Assembly (NCBI GenBank): GCA_013398175.1
Contig: VZRZ01002343.1
Span: 835,673-899,672, forward strand
DNA length: 64,000 nucleotides
DNA from: Climacteris rufus
Lineage: Eukaryota > Chordata > Aves > Passeriformes > Climacteridae
Reading direction: 5' to 3'
Shown here: positions 12,562 through 26,100 of the stretch, one piece after another
Layout: each line of letters begins with the position of its first letter
How positions within the stretch are numbered: position 1 is the stretch's first letter
Notes under the pieces: generated by a model
The model's database searches: none
Told to the model about the DNA's origin: nothing
Seen by the model: the letters and a program-made list of their open reading frames with translations, nothing else
Program-made: the position numbers and the translations under genes

Positions 12562-15500
12562 CAGGACACTCCATGTCCTGTTCCACAGGGCCCAGCACAC
12601 ATCCTGTACAGCACGGTGGGACAGGCAGCTGGAGAAGCCCGAGCCGGAGCTCTGCAGCTCAATCACCTCTGCATCAGCATGAGAATGGGTGACAACAAAA
12701 CTGGGTTACACGGCTGAGCCATCTCACACTCCTCATCCCAAGGAAGAAGCAGAACAGGGCCACGAAAAGGATGATATTTAAAAGGCATAATCAGCACAAA
12801 TAATTAATTTTCAGGACTGCAAAATGATGTGATCACCTTCAGATTTTCCCCATCTGTTGCTAAGCAGCATTCTTAAGTCAGAAGCTTTGCCTGACAAAAT
12901 GAACAGCAGTCCCCGCACATTTTGCTATTTTTCCATTTAAAACTGTTCTTTTGCCAAGTTTTCATTATAACTATATTTCAAAATGCTCTAAAACAAAATA
13001 AGATGAGCACTAAGATAGCTGCATTATTTGGGAAAAAGTTTCAGTCACTACCTGGGACAAGAAGCCCATGGACAAGTACAAAACCTCCATCTCACAGGTA
13101 CTAAAGGAGGTGCTTTCTGCCTCAGCCACAAGCTTTAGAGAAATTGAACTTGCAGCATGGAAAAGGCAGGAGTGTATACATTTGGTTTTGTATATTCATT
13201 ATCAGTTTCAATCTGTATAAACAAAAGCTCAGCTTTTTCCTGTGGTGGTAGTAAATTAATTGTATTAATTCTTTCAATCTGTGCTAAGGATGCACTTCCA
13301 ATGATCAGACACCCATTCAATGCTCTGGGCATTCTGACAAAAATTTAAATTAAATCAAGGAGCTCTCACTCTCTGTTAGGAATTCTCTTTCTCATTTAAT
13401 TAGAAATAAAGGGCTGGCTGCCAGTATTCCAAAACTAATACCCAACATCCCCACTACAAACACCCTCTCCACAAATGCTTTGATGCACTACCAGAAATTT
13501 CAGAAATCTTCATTCTTGAAGATCAAGAGAAGCAAGTGACAAAGAGTTTAGGATCTTTCCCCAACTGTGGGCTATTAATTACTCACACTTAGATCCCACG
13601 TGTCTGCAGTTTAAACCACACTACACTGGTAGCTCAGTTAAACAAAATGAGCAATCATTTAAAAGTGCAAACTGACCACCAACTCCATCTTTGGTTTTCA
13701 TTCAATGAACAAATCAGAAAGTTGAACAACATGGGTGATCCTGTGGAGCATGTGGCCTGAAGCAGAAGATGCCTTCCAATGAGAGAAAAGACATACTCCA
13801 TATTACAGTAGGTATTTTCCTACATTTCTGAAGAAAACACAGGTTTTTGCTAAACCAGCACCAAGGTGGCAAATTATATTTTTCTTGCTAGTCTCCCTAC
13901 AGAACAGCAGTAAGCAAGACTATAGTTACCATCATTCAGGCTTCTTGTTTGCTAAGGGCTTTTTAACCACTAACAAGACACTGATTGGAGATTTCGGAGT
14001 CCTCTACCAAAGCACAGAATGTACTTTCAGCTCTCTAGGAGAACATTTCCCAAAGGGGTATCCCAAAAGCTTCCCAAGTTTCCTTGGCTGACTGTAGCAG
14101 CCTTTAGAGCCCCACAGCTACAGATGCTTCTCACACAGCCACTGGGCCAAATCCACACACATTGGTCTGTGACTTTTCATATCCTTCCAGCTGCCTCAGC
14201 ACTCACTGAAGCAACAATTCTACCTTAGTTATACACCCCAAACCTGGAGCAGCTGCATTGTTCTGCCACTGATCAGGCCCTCACTGTTTTGGCAAGGAGT
14301 ATTGCATATTGAAGAAGATTTTTGTTTCACATACATTAAAATATTAACAGAATAGCTTTAATAACCCAGGCATTTATATTCACCTACTGCCTAGGGGTAG
14401 CTGGGGACCTACACTTTACATCTACACAAGCATAAGTCCCAAGTCAAATTTTTTGCACTAGCACCAGTCAACAGTGCTTTCCTCCCTCTGTTTGGTATAC
14501 CAGGAGGAAAGAGAAACAGACTGTTTTTTTATCTTTGTTCACCTCTTTTTGTCTCCACCAGCTGCTGAGTAAAAGGACAGCAAGCAGGTACCAAAAGCTG
14601 CAGCCTATGGGTAGGTAGGCAGAGTCCTGTTGCCAACTCAATCTCCTCCCTGCAAGCCTCCAATTTCTGCAGAACTGCAGGACTGTGGCTGAGACATGAA
14701 AGAACAGCAGTCTCTGGCATGCTTCCTGTTGCTTAAAGGAACAGGCAAATGAGGAGAAAGGAGGCACGAGGAGGCTGCAGAGATGGAATGCACGTGTTCA
14801 AAGGTGAGGCTGCATCTACACGAGAGGAAAACCAGGCAAAACAGGCTGATAGAGGGGATACAGGTACCCCACGGGGAAAAATAACCAAAAAAGGGAAGCT
14901 GTTAGGAGGATTAGAGGAAATAAACTAATGGAAAGGTCAAACAAAATTGGAAAAATAGAATTTAAATGCCATTAATAAATATCGATTTCTTGTGACAGAC
15001 TATTAAAGCTTTGGTGCAAGACTGAATTTACAATTAATATGAATATCCCTCTTTGGCAGTGTTAAAACCTAATGCAATAACAGCCAATGGTGAGCAGTTA
15101 CAATTATTTTCTCAGGTGTAACCTGAAGTGTAATACTGTTTTCTTTTAAGAGAAGCCACTGTTGACATCCAATGAGCTCCATTCAGTAAGGTCAGCATGA
15201 CTACAGTTGGCAGTGGAGACTAAAACTGCAGGATTGCTGCTTCCAGACCTTCTGTAGAATCACTGGGTTCAGATCACTGCAAAATTCTCTAGAGAATACA
15301 CAGAAATCACAGCAGAGATAAGGTCAGCCTAATGTTTCTGTAACATGGCTGTTTCAAATTAATAATTATTTATATTACTTATTTAACCTACTAATTTAAC
15401 CAGTAAGCTGATGGGAAGTTTTCATATTTTTTTTTGCTTTTGTTCTTTGCTATTATGCTGACAAATGTTATCTTTTCCTCTTTCAATCTCCTCATCAAAC

Positions 15501-18329
15501 AAATAACAACTGGTTCTGTGGTTTACACTATAAATCCATCTAGTCCAGCACGTTCCTTTGAAGAGCTGTCACAACAGGATACTTCACACAGACATTCCCA
15601 TCCTTTATTTCCTATAGAACTCAAGGAGTTGTTCTCCTGTGGGAGAACCACCACCTTTTAACTATGCTGCTATTTTGTAACTAGAGTGATAAAACCTTAT
15701 TCAAACCCAAATAACACTGTATCAACAACTCATCCACTTCTCTCTCAGTTATTTGACATAACTCAAGAATCTCTTTGGAGAAAACTCTGTGGAGGAAGTA
15801 CTTATTTCTTCCTTGCATAACATGTTTTGTCAGCCTTTTGATCTCAGGCCTTTAAGGAATATATTGGAATGTAATAATTACAAATTATATGACACTAGGA
15901 GAAGCCATAGTAATTCTTACCCTAGTTTCAAGGTAGTTTGTTCAACTGTAAGCCAGCTGCTACTGTTCTGTAATCCTGCAAATTAGGCAGCAAAATTGTG
16001 GTCTTTACTCAATGAATTCTGCCAAGAAATGCAATATCCTCCATCAAATACATAGTTGACACTACCACAGGATATTTTTATTGTATGTTTTAAATAATGA
16101 ATTGTCCTTATTAACAAATCTGAACACAGTGTTTACATCTCTAGAAGAACCAAATTCTTTATATAAAGCCTATACTAAGCATCTGTAGTTTCTGAATAAT
16201 TCCTAAAAGATGTTTGCATTGTTTCACTAAAAAAACAATGCTCCCCTAAAATATACAGCTTACAATTGCATTATTAAATACATAGTCACTAAAAATCACA
16301 ACAAATATTTTTTCTTTGTGCATTAATTTGGATAATAAAATACTGATATTGTGTCATTTGTTTTTCATGTTCAGCAGTTTCTAACAGCAGAACACTGGTT
16401 TCACAGCAAGAGAAGGAGAGTTGGGTCCATCTTTTCACACAGCAGCATTGCTCTGGCAGCTTAAACCATTGTACCACTGTTCCTTATCCTTACTCTATTG
16501 TAAAAAAAGGGAATATAGAGCCCTCTGTTATTCTTGGAGGCAGATGCAGAGGGCTCTTGTTGAACTATTCTATAGTAAGAAGGAAGTGTTGTACATGTCC
16601 ATGCCCAAGACAGGAAAGGTGGTGCTCAAAAGACAAGAACTATTGTGTGGAGCTGGTGATTTCCATAGAGTGATTTTATGGAAGAAACAAAGCAGTTATT
16701 TGCTGTTTTAAATGTGTCTTCTTTTTCACTGGCTTCTATCACCATGTTGTTTCAAAAAGCACAAATGCCTTCAAGAAATGAGCACCAACTGTGTTAAATG
16801 TCAAACCCTTTTATATACTTTTGTCTCAAGTATCTTTTTTCAGGCTTTTCACATTCTATAGTATTCTTTATCAAGGAATACTCCCTGTGTTCCACAATAT
16901 GAACCACATCTATACCCTTCTAATCAATGAATGGCCAATGCCTGTTAATGCAGCTGTTGAAATAGCTAGAATGATCTGGATTGTAACAATAAAAAGATTT
17001 ACATCTCTTGCACAATGCTCTTGTACATGCTTGTTTCCTCATATTTCATACACTCACTAAAGAGGTAATCTGCATTTCTGTAATAATTGTGTAATTTCAA
17101 TTCTTACAGAAAGATATAAATATGATTTATATGTTGCCATCAGCTAAAATCACAGCTCATCTTTCTATATTTCTGTTTTTTAAACGTGTTGGCTAACTTC
17201 AAGGAAAAAAGGTGAAGAGGCAGACTGAACTTTGTCAACATAATCTCTCCCTAGCAAAGGAATGTCTTGTGCTTTTATGAAACCCGAAGATAAAGAATTA
17301 TTTGCAAATAGAAACTATTTTAAAAAAGGATTAATACAGCAACTATTCCTGTTATGTAGTGCATTTGAAAAAAAAAGTTTAAAAATCCTAACATAATTAC
17401 AGAAGTAAATCTAGAGCAAATTACTGCCTTTAATGAGATCTTTACATAGATCATTGCTAAGTTTCCAGGTCATTGTTGTTTTTAGCTTGTTTCTGAAATT
17501 GGATAAAATCTGATTAGCTAACTGTAATCTAGAGAAATGTAAGAGAAATTACCCTGTATTTAAAAGCCTAACAAAAAAAACCTTCCAATCCATCTAAACA
17601 ATTCAAACACATAATTCTTTAAATGTCAAAGCATTCATTTATAGTGAAGCATATTGGAATGTTGACTTAAAATCACAAGTAATTAAAAACTGACTCTTAT
17701 GCCTGTGGCATCACTGCTGAACAAATGCCCTGAAAACCTCTTTGGGGCAGGGAACCATGTTTTGCTTGGTCAGCACACAGCATGAGGACGATGCAGCCTC
17801 CTAGCAAGCTCCTGGGCATCAGCAAATTGCAAATAATAAAAAAACTGTATTAGACCATTGCACCAGTGGCAGCTTAGTCCTTAAGCTATGAGCTAAAAAA
17901 ATACAAACCAAAAGCAGGGTTGCATAATCCTGGGCCTGATGCAGTATGTACTCACAGAACAGGACTGGCTCGGTATTAGTAAAAGTCAATTTGTTAAATA
18001 TTTGCTGTGAGCACAGTGTTGCACAATATGCGCAATAAATTATTGTGTGCATGCATGATCATATTCTACTTGCAGAATAAATGCCTGTGTTCTCTAGTGC
18101 ATGTTCTCAAGCGTAAATCATCAGGTTTCCAAAACTTCTTTGAAGAATGTTTTTTTTCTCGTGATTGGTTTGATGTTGAATCAAGTTCAGTCACCTCAGA
18201 CACTGACAGCTAAGCCTGAAGGTGAAATACAGGAGGTATGAGTCCCATCTTGTTTGTGATTCTTTGCACGGCCGACATTTGAAGCCATGCCCTGAATTTT
18301 GCTTCGAATTTCAAATCCGTGCGACTGCA

Positions 18330-18540
18330 GCGACTGGAGGAGAGCACGGGGGGGTCGAGGGCAGCTCACCCGCCTCAGCCTCCGCCCGCCACGGGACAGG
18401 CCCCGGGCACGGCTCCGTGCGGCCCTCCCGCCACCGCCGGTGCCCACAGGGAGCGGCAGGGCCGCCTCTGCCCAGGCAGCACTGTGAGGGCCCGGGGAGT
18501 GACCCCCGAGAACGTTCAGAAGCACCTGAATCGGGAGGAG
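18330..18540. other. GC-rich, CpG-containing block upstream of the CR1 fragment
   Basis: This block is abruptly GC-rich compared with the AT-rich DNA before it, with many CpG dinucleotides. I cannot match it to CR1, so it may be the left shoulder of a CpG island centred on 19.1-19.9 kb. No protein is recognised in it. Confidence 0.5.
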
Positions 18541-19085
18541 TGTGGCGAGCAGGACTGGGAAGTGATTGCCCTGTACTCGGCACCGGTGAGGGCACGCCTG
18601 GAGTGCGGCGTCCAGTTCTGGGCCCCTCGGTTCGGGGAGCTCCCTCACGGAGCACATTGAGCTGCTGGAGCGGGTCCAGAGAAGGTCAACAGAGCTGGGG
18701 CAGGGTCTGGAGCACAAGTGTGATGAGGAGTGGCTGAGGGAGCTCGAGGGGCTCAGCCTGGAAAAAAGGAGGCTCAAGGGGGACATTAGTGCTCTACAAG
18801 TACCTGACAGGAGGTTGTAGGGGTCGGTCTCTTCTCCCAGGCAACCAGCGACAGGAAGAGAGGACACAGTCTTAAGGTTTAGGTTGGACATTAGAAGGAA
18901 TTTCTTCCCAAAAAGAGTGATTAGACATTGGAACGGGCTGCTCAGAGAGGTGGTGGAGTCACCGTCCCTGGAGGTGTTTAAGAAAACACTGGACGTGGCA
19001 TTCAGTGCCATGCTTTGGTTGACAAAGCGGTGTTCGGTCGATGACCTCAAAGCTCTTCTCCAGCCTCAATGGTTCAGTGACCCCG
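18541..19085 (+). mobile_element. CR1 LINE fragment, 3' end, 5'-truncated
   Basis: The sequence shows the conserved 3' part of a CR1 non-LTR retrotransposon in forward orientation. The order is ccagttctgggcccctcggt, gagctgctggagcgggtcca, the ggctcagcctgg segment, and then the conserved C-terminus of ORF2. The ORF2 end reads LDIRRNFFPKRVIRHWNGLL followed by REVVESPSLEVFKKTLDVA. Several small lesions break the frame upstream, and the typical ATTCT-type tail is degraded to caatggttcagtgacc. It lacks the endonuclease and most of the reverse transcriptase, so it is a dead copy. The left edge is approximate. Confidence 0.9.
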
Positions 19086-19870
19086 TGCCGGGGGCAGCCG
19101 GGACCGGGACCCGCACGGCCGCTCTCTGAGGGCGCGAGTGCCCGGATGTGCCGCCCCGCCTCCCGCACGTGCGCGGCGCCAGCGCGCGCGGCTCCCCNNN
19201 NNNNNNNNNNNNNNNNNNNNNNNNNNNNNNNNNNNNNNNNNNNNNNNNNNNNNNNNNNNNNNNNNNNNNNNNNNNNNNNNNNNNNNNNNNNNNNNNNNNN
19301 NNNNNNNNNNNNNNNNNNNNNNNNNNNNNNNNNNNNNNNNNNNNNNNNNNNNNNNNNNNNNNNNNNNNNNNNNNNNNNNNNNNNNNNNNNNNNNNNNNNN
19401 NNNNNNNNNNNNNNNNNNNNNNNNNNNNNNNNNNNNNNNNNNNNNNNNNNNNNNNNNNNNNNNNNNNNNNNNNNNNNNNNNNNNNNNNNNNNNNNNNNNN
19501 NNNNNNNNNNNNNNNNNNNNNNNNGGCCGCTCTGGGCCCCGAGCAGGTGGAGGTGCCGGTTCCCGCACCGCGCCCTGGGACGCGGCTCACACCGGCCCCG
19601 CCGCTGCCGTGCGGCCGCTGGTGGATGTGCCCCGGGTTATTGTTGTTAGTAAGGAACACACGCTCCCGAGCGAGCTGTGGGCAGCAGGGCGGCACTGCGG
19701 GCCCGGCCCGAACCCTGCGGGCGCCGGGACGGGAGCGCCTCTCCCGGAGCCGTGCAGGGGAGACCTGCGCCCTCCGTGACCCCGGTCGTGCAGCTGCAGC
19801 GGAGGGCACTGACCTGTGGGGAGAGCAGCGGCCCGCAGCCCAGGGGCTCTGAACGCGTTCGGCTCGTTTT
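19086..19870. promoter_or_regulatory. CpG-rich island containing an assembly gap; candidate distal MRTFB promoter
   Basis: The sequence on both sides of the gap is very GC-rich and dense in CpG, with a CACGTG E-box at 19166-19171 inside a 10-base palindrome. Such islands mark vertebrate promoters. The MRTFB coding exon at 39.4 kb begins with a splice acceptor, so at least one non-coding first exon should lie upstream. This island is the best candidate between ERCC4 and that exon, but the link is inference and no clear splice donor was identified. It could instead serve a non-coding RNA. Confidence 0.45.
19198..19524. other. assembly gap (327 N)
   Basis: A run of N lies in the most GC-rich part of the island, probably through sequencing dropout. 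Every open frame that crosses it is meaningless. Confidence 0.99.
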
Positions 19871-19914
19871 CTGCGACATAGGTGGATTTTAGCCGGCACT
19901 GGGTTAATCTGTTC

Positions 19915-20107
19915 TAGGGTGGTCAGGCATTGGAATAGGTTACCCGGGAGGTGGTGGAGTCACCATCCCTGGAGGCGTTTAAAAGGCGTCTGGATGTGGC
20001 GCTGGGTGAGGTGGTTTAGAGCCTTAGAGGTTTCAGTGGTACTGCTGGTTTGGTGGTTGGACTGGATGGTCTCAAATGTCTCTTCCAAGCTTGATGATTC
20101 CCTGACT
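19915..20107 (+). mobile_element. second CR1 LINE fragment, 3' end
   Basis: This forward CR1 3' terminus reads from the ORF2 C-terminal segment (aggcattggaataggttacc, then ggtggtggagtcaccatccc) to the tail region (ggactggatggtctcaaatg, then cttgatgattc). It overlaps in content with the fragment at 18.5-19.1 kb, so it is an independent insertion rather than the continuation of the same copy. The frame is broken after RHWNRLPG. It sits on the right edge of the CpG island. Confidence 0.9.
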
Positions 20108-23100
20108 CTGGAATCAGCTTTGTTCACGAGTGTATCCACAGCACCTGTACGCACAGATCCACGTGCAGGTCACTCGGTGGGCCCTTGAAGCAGTGACATT
20201 CTCTGGGATGCAGGGAGCCGGGTGGTGAGCTGTGCTGCCATGCCGTGCCTTTCTGCCACCGAGTACGTTTGCCTTTGTTCCATTTATGTGGGTTTTGTAT
20301 TGGTGTGCAAGTGTGCAGTGCAGAAAAGTGCTGTTAGTCTGTCTCAGTGCTGTCGAGAGATAATACCAGGACTTCTGCCTGCAGCAGGCGATCAGCTGAA
20401 ATAAAGACTACAGGGTTTAAAGTGAATAATTTATTTAATTATGAAGTAAATATCAGAAAATTATCTTTTCATGAATGTTTCAAAAACAACACAATGAAAT
20501 CTCATATGTCAATATGTCTAAAATACTTAAGATTTAAACATCACTCACCTTTTAAGAAAAAAAGCTGAGCTTGCACTGTCCTGTGAGCATGGTATGTTCT
20601 GAAGTTCTTGTTTATGGGAAGGTGTTCCACTTCTTCCTCACACTGCATCTTTTCCTTTATGATGAACAAATGCCTAGGTTTAGAATTAATTGAGATTTTA
20701 AAGCTCTCAACAAAAGCACAGCTGGCATTTCATAAAATTGTTCTCTTAATGTTTGACATTTTATCTTGTTCCTTCCTGAAGTTTTCTTTCCTGTGTAATT
20801 ACTTAGGGCAGATTGTGATTTTGTGGTGTAACTTGCATGTAAAACTTGACAAGATTGCTGTCTGGTGGTGACACACTAAGCAAATAAAAACATCTGGAAG
20901 CTGAAGATCTTTAGTGCAGAACAGCTTTCAGGATTTGGCAGTATTTGGAGAAGTGTAGAAAACTGAACTTAATGATGCAGATGAATATTTAGAAGCAGTC
21001 ATACAATAACATGAAAATCACCTTACTATTGACCTTTTTAATCTGTGGGATTCTGTTGAATGAGGTATTATCAAAAAGCTTTAATAATAAAGGTTAATAC
21101 ACAGATTCAGACAAATTTAGTGTTTTATATGTGCAAAATGTTTAATAAATAGGAACTTTTGCTTGTTAGCCTAGCAATGAAATTAGGTGATTGATGACAC
21201 AATGGATTAATATAATATTGGATAGGCAGTATACTTAGTTGTGGTTTAGTGTTTTTTGAACAGCATTTAGATTACTGATGAAATGATCATTGGAAGGAAG
21301 AGGGAATATATTTTGTCACAGGACATTTATTTTTGTGGGCCTTTTTGGCATTTCCGTCTTGTAACCCCTTCTCTTGTGTGTTTTGGTTTGGTTTTTTGTG
21401 TGTTTAGTTTTTAACCTCTGTCACTGATATGTACAGAACCCATAGCATCAGCTTCAGCCTTTGGACATGCAAGCCTTTAAAAGATTTTTAAAAATCTGTT
21501 AGGATTCATCTCTAGGAACAAAACAACATTGTGTGGCTGGGCAGTGTTTTAAGGCTGATACCTGTGGGTTCAAAGCCAAAACTGGAAAACCCCATTAATG
21601 TTAATGTATGAAACAGCATTTCATAAAATACCAGCCTTAAAAATAACTGATTTCTTTAACTTTTCTAGACTTAGTGTGTAGTAAGTTTCTATTGACTTAA
21701 TCATATGTGTCTGTATATATACATACTCTAAAATATACTAATAAATGGAATGTTGGTGTCATACCAAAAAGTCAAAATGTGGATATGAACCTTTTTAAAG
21801 GTTTCACCGTATTGGAATCTATAGAATACTAAAATATATTTCTGTTGTGCAATTGGCACTTCCAAGTGTGAAGACTTGAGGGAACTAGGCCTGGCTTTGT
21901 GTATTGTAGTTGAGTTAAAAGGAGCAGGTGATGCACCTCTGGTACTGCTGTTCTTGCCAGAGGTCATTGGAAACACAAATAGTGTCTTAGAATTTGAGTA
22001 GAAATACAAAAGGTGCTAAAAGATGCACATAGAGTACATTGAAATCAGTTTACTCTCAGGCTCATAACCTAATAACACTTTAATGTCATAAAACTGCAGA
22101 AACTGAGAAAGCTGAACTAATATTCTTAGGGCTTTGATTTCTTAGATAGAACAAAGTATGTAAGTTTTAAAATAAAGAACCCTTGTGACATTTTTGTGAT
22201 TTTTGTTTTTCCTTTTTACTTTCCAACCAACCAGAAATGTGCTGAAACAGACACTCTGGAAAGGTGCTAGAGATACACGGTAAGTGCTGTATCTTAAAAA
22301 ATAAAAACTTCCTACATACGTTTTTTTAATAAAGCTGCTGTATTGTTTTTTACTGAGCAGTATATCCCTTTCAATTGGGCTGGTTTGATAATCTTGTTGA
22401 AATGGAAGGATTTCCAAGAGATACGTTCCTATGCAAACAGAAGTTTGGGGATATGTAGTACCTGTGATACATAAACTTAAGAGCTAGTTACTGTGATTTT
22501 ATGCCTTGGCATTTGATATGAGTGGTTTATAATCACCTCTTAAGATTATGAATTAAATAGTCATATGCTGATTAAACAATATTTTCTCTTTTTAAAGGAC
22601 TATCATGTTTGCAAGCCTTCACAGATGATGTTAGACTTTTTCCAAATGTGAATAGTTTTGATATTAGTTGGCTTGTAGAGCATTTTGTTTCTTTTTAACA
22701 GATTTTCTGCAGTGACTCAGGCTTGTACCAGCACAGCACTTCCAAAGGGCCACCAGACCAGTGTGGTTTGGTTAAATCAATCCAGTTATAGATGAGGAAA
22801 CTTCTGTCTCAAAGGGAGTAACCAAGGATGTTTAATGGCTGCTGATAGTGCTCTTTCAGGAGGTGTTAGGAAGGGAACTCAAGGAGGTTACATTTTACAG
22901 ACCAAAACATTCTCAGTTTTGGAACTGTCTGCTTTTGGTGTTTAGCTGGTCCTCAGATGGTGAAGATTCTGATTCTGCCCCTCCCTCCCCATCTTTTGTA
23001 TGGGGAGAAAAGGGACAGGTTGCCTGGTTTTCAGGATAACCAAGGCAGAGCATCAAACTTAAAGCCTCCTTGATAGTTTCTACTGAGGCCTCTTAGACGA

Positions 23101-26100
23101 ACCAGAGCACTGGTTCCACCTCTGCAGAAAAAGCCAGGCACTGCACACAACTTTCATGGCTAAGAGCTGCTCCTGAGACTGAAGAACAAGATGTACAAAA
23201 CTGGATGTACACAGAAGGTGGTATGTATCTGTAGCATTGATGTATTCCAACAAACCCCAAAAATGTAGTGTTGGGCAAAAAAAGCCAACTGGAAACACTT
23301 AAAGGTGGGGGAACTTCCTCTAACCTGAAGGCAGGGTGTGTTTTAGGGTTGTGTGCAGGCTACATGAAGAGCAGGTTTGATTAGACTTGGCAAACCAGTT
23401 CACTTTGTGTCCTCATTTAGTAAATGTGCAACCTTTGTTTCTTATTGTGAATAAATCTGCTGCTTTTTTACCAGTATGTCCAAAAAAAAAGATGAACAAC
23501 TGAAATTAAGCCTATTTGCACTTGACAACCATGAATGTTTCATGTTTGTTTCTTTACATGAAATTACTCTGTACAGCACTGAGGGCAGGGAACCAGTATT
23601 CCTGGCATTGTTTTTAAGCCTTTTTAGCACCTGAAGTCCAAGAGCCAAAATAGCATGGTATTAGTTAAGGAATACAGCTTTTTTCAGACTTCCCTTCTGT
23701 GGTAAAGATTGATATCTACCACAAAAATCTTCCATATCCTGAAACTCCAAAGCAAATGCACATTACAGAATTTATTAAAGTGTTCAGATTACTGTTATTA
23801 AATCCAGATGTTAATGTAACAGTTTTGCACTTGTGCAATAAACTGGATCCCTGTGATTGTTGACTCAGTAGACAGTATTTTAAGATTTCATATTTGGTAC
23901 TTGGCTAAAGCCATTAATGAAACATTTGAAAATGGGCTTTTACCTGGGCATGGTGCCAAAAGCAACAGTGAGAGAGAATTAGAACCCTAACTTTTGATCT
24001 TCACACCAACTAGTAAAACACAAATGAACAAAACCAAAAATAAAGACAAAAAGAAAACCCACTGTTTTTTCACCTTTCTAACACTGTGAATGTGTGAGAT
24101 AGTTAACCTGAGAATAACAGGTAGTTGTGTTGTTATTTCCACATTTGGTTTCCAATGCTAGAAACCTGCTGGGAAGGCTAGGGGTTGCTGAAAACTTGAT
24201 TACAGATTCTAGAGACATTAAAATTAGTTTGCCAGTCATTCTTTACTCTAAATGTAAAAGAGGTAGCTCATAAAAATTCAGCAGTGAACCTCATTAAAAT
24301 GAGTTCAAATTGTTAGGGTGTTCCAGTAAAGTCCTATTAATACCCGTAAATGGTTCTTATATCTCAGGTTGGGGCACATTCCTCAGTATTTTCTACACAG
24401 AAAAAACAAAAAAGAGTTCCAGCTACTGAAATTCTGTCTAATGACATTGCTGCTGCAGAGCTTAATTTTGTTCCCCAGATTTTTCAAATTGAAAATTTGC
24501 AGTTCAGCAAAGCTTGAAGCATGTGCTTCTGACACCAAGTGGGTTGCACAGAGTTGAACATAAAGCTTTTCAGGATTTAGAACCACATTAGTAAAGCTTT
24601 AGGAAAGTCATGTTGTGAGCCAAGCAAAGCAATGTGTGTGTGAATGGCTGTGGTGAATGTCTCCTCCTCCCAGTGCTGCAGGTGCAATTCAGTTCTGTGC
24701 AGCTGTTCTCCCACTGGCAGGGGTCAGTTAACTCTGGGGTTTGGGGTTGTGCTTTGGTGTTACCTGAGAGAACAGGGAATGTCAGCGCTGATCTCCTGCT
24801 GTGTTTTGAAATGCTGAGGAAGGGTCTGTTCCCAGTCTTTTTGGACGTTGTGAATTGGCCATCCTGGCACATTCCCTGGTGCATGAGTGACTGGAAGTGG
24901 GAAAGCAAAGGAGTGTGTTGGTGCTTTATAATCTTTCCTTGGTGCTCAGACAGGTGAGGGTCTCAGAATTTGTGTGTTCTGAAAATGGAGCTTGCTGAGT
25001 GTATGGAGATTGCTGTACAGAAATGGATGGGATCTCCGTGTTCATTGTGGTTGCTCTGAACTGTACCATTTGTGTATTATTTCAGGAGTTTTTGAATGGA
25101 CTAATAAATCTCTCCAAACTCTTTTTGAGTGTGTTTTTTTCATTATATATCACTTGGTAAGCTATTTTTTAGGATTTTCTCTTTCAAAACTACAATTTTA
25201 AACATTTTTGTCTATGGAAAGTATAACTAAGGTACCCAAAAAGAAATGCTTTAATGTTTTGCTAATGTTTTCCAGTAGGTAACTTGTACTCTTTGTACAG
25301 CTATATTCTTTATATATATACACTTAGTATATGTATTAAGCTTTTGATAAGGACTTGTAACCTGTGTGAATTAGGAAATAATTAATATTTTTATTCAGCT
25401 CTTCACACCATCTAGTAGTGATGTGACAGATTTTCTATTAATTCTAATCAATGAAATTAAATTTTTGGATGACTGTATGCTTATTCACACTGTATGCTTA
25501 TTTTCCTCTGATAGTTATATATGTGCTTGCTTCACATCAAACATAAAGCAATACAAAGTTCTGAAAATAGACAAATTCAGACCCTCACTGATTTAGTATC
25601 ACTCTGTGCAGCAGCCTTTGGGATGTAATTGAATGCAAAATGGACACTGAAGTTGTGTGTTTGCCTGTCAGTTCTCATTTTTAAATTTTTCACTTTTGCT
25701 AAATGGGGTGTTTTTAACAGAACTTGAAGAATTTAATGCTTGCACTCTAGAGGAGTGCATAAACTTGTACTGATCTGTGCATTTTTGCAAATCCATTTTC
25801 AGGTAAGAAATCCAAATCTGACATACAATTTACCAGTAGTGAAAGTGCTGATAAAACTTGCTATCTCTGAAAAATGAGGAATTGCTCTGAAAGCAAAGGG
25901 GATCCGTTAATAGCTGTTCATTTGGGATTTGCTGTTATTTCTTTAAAAATTTCCAGTGTTTCTGTAGTTTGGCTTTTATGCTTGAGGTAAATATTGAGAG
26001 TAATCACAGCACCATCACACACCATGTGGGTGTGAAGTTACAGAAACAACTGGAAACCTCACCATTTTCTACTTCATGTATTCAACACTAATTTCATTTG

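Larger units (their letters stand above)
3901..18320. other. intergenic DNA downstream of ERCC4
   Basis: This is AT-rich non-coding sequence. It holds the A run at 9915-9958 and the TTCC microsatellite at 12519-12561. A slightly GC-richer stretch at about 5030-5230 matches nothing I know. The longest open frame (8058-8516, 152 codons) has no recognisable domain, no supporting splice sites and ordinary AT-rich composition. I see no RNA gene, CR1 fragment of convincing length, or second gene. Part of it may be a longer ERCC4 3'UTR. Confidence 0.6.

Noticed and set aside
12740..12775. Possible CR1 scrap (agcagaacagggccacgaaa)
   Set aside because: Only about 30 bases resemble CR1 and the flanks do not continue the match.
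18196..19050. 284-codon minus-strand open frame
   Set aside because: Most of it is antisense to a CR1 fragment and the adjoining GC-rich block, where stops are rare by composition. It shows no recognisable domain.
19041..19899. Several long open frames on both strands at 19.0-19.9 kb
   Set aside because: They run through 327 N translated as X. The remaining ends are GC-rich sequence with no protein similarity.
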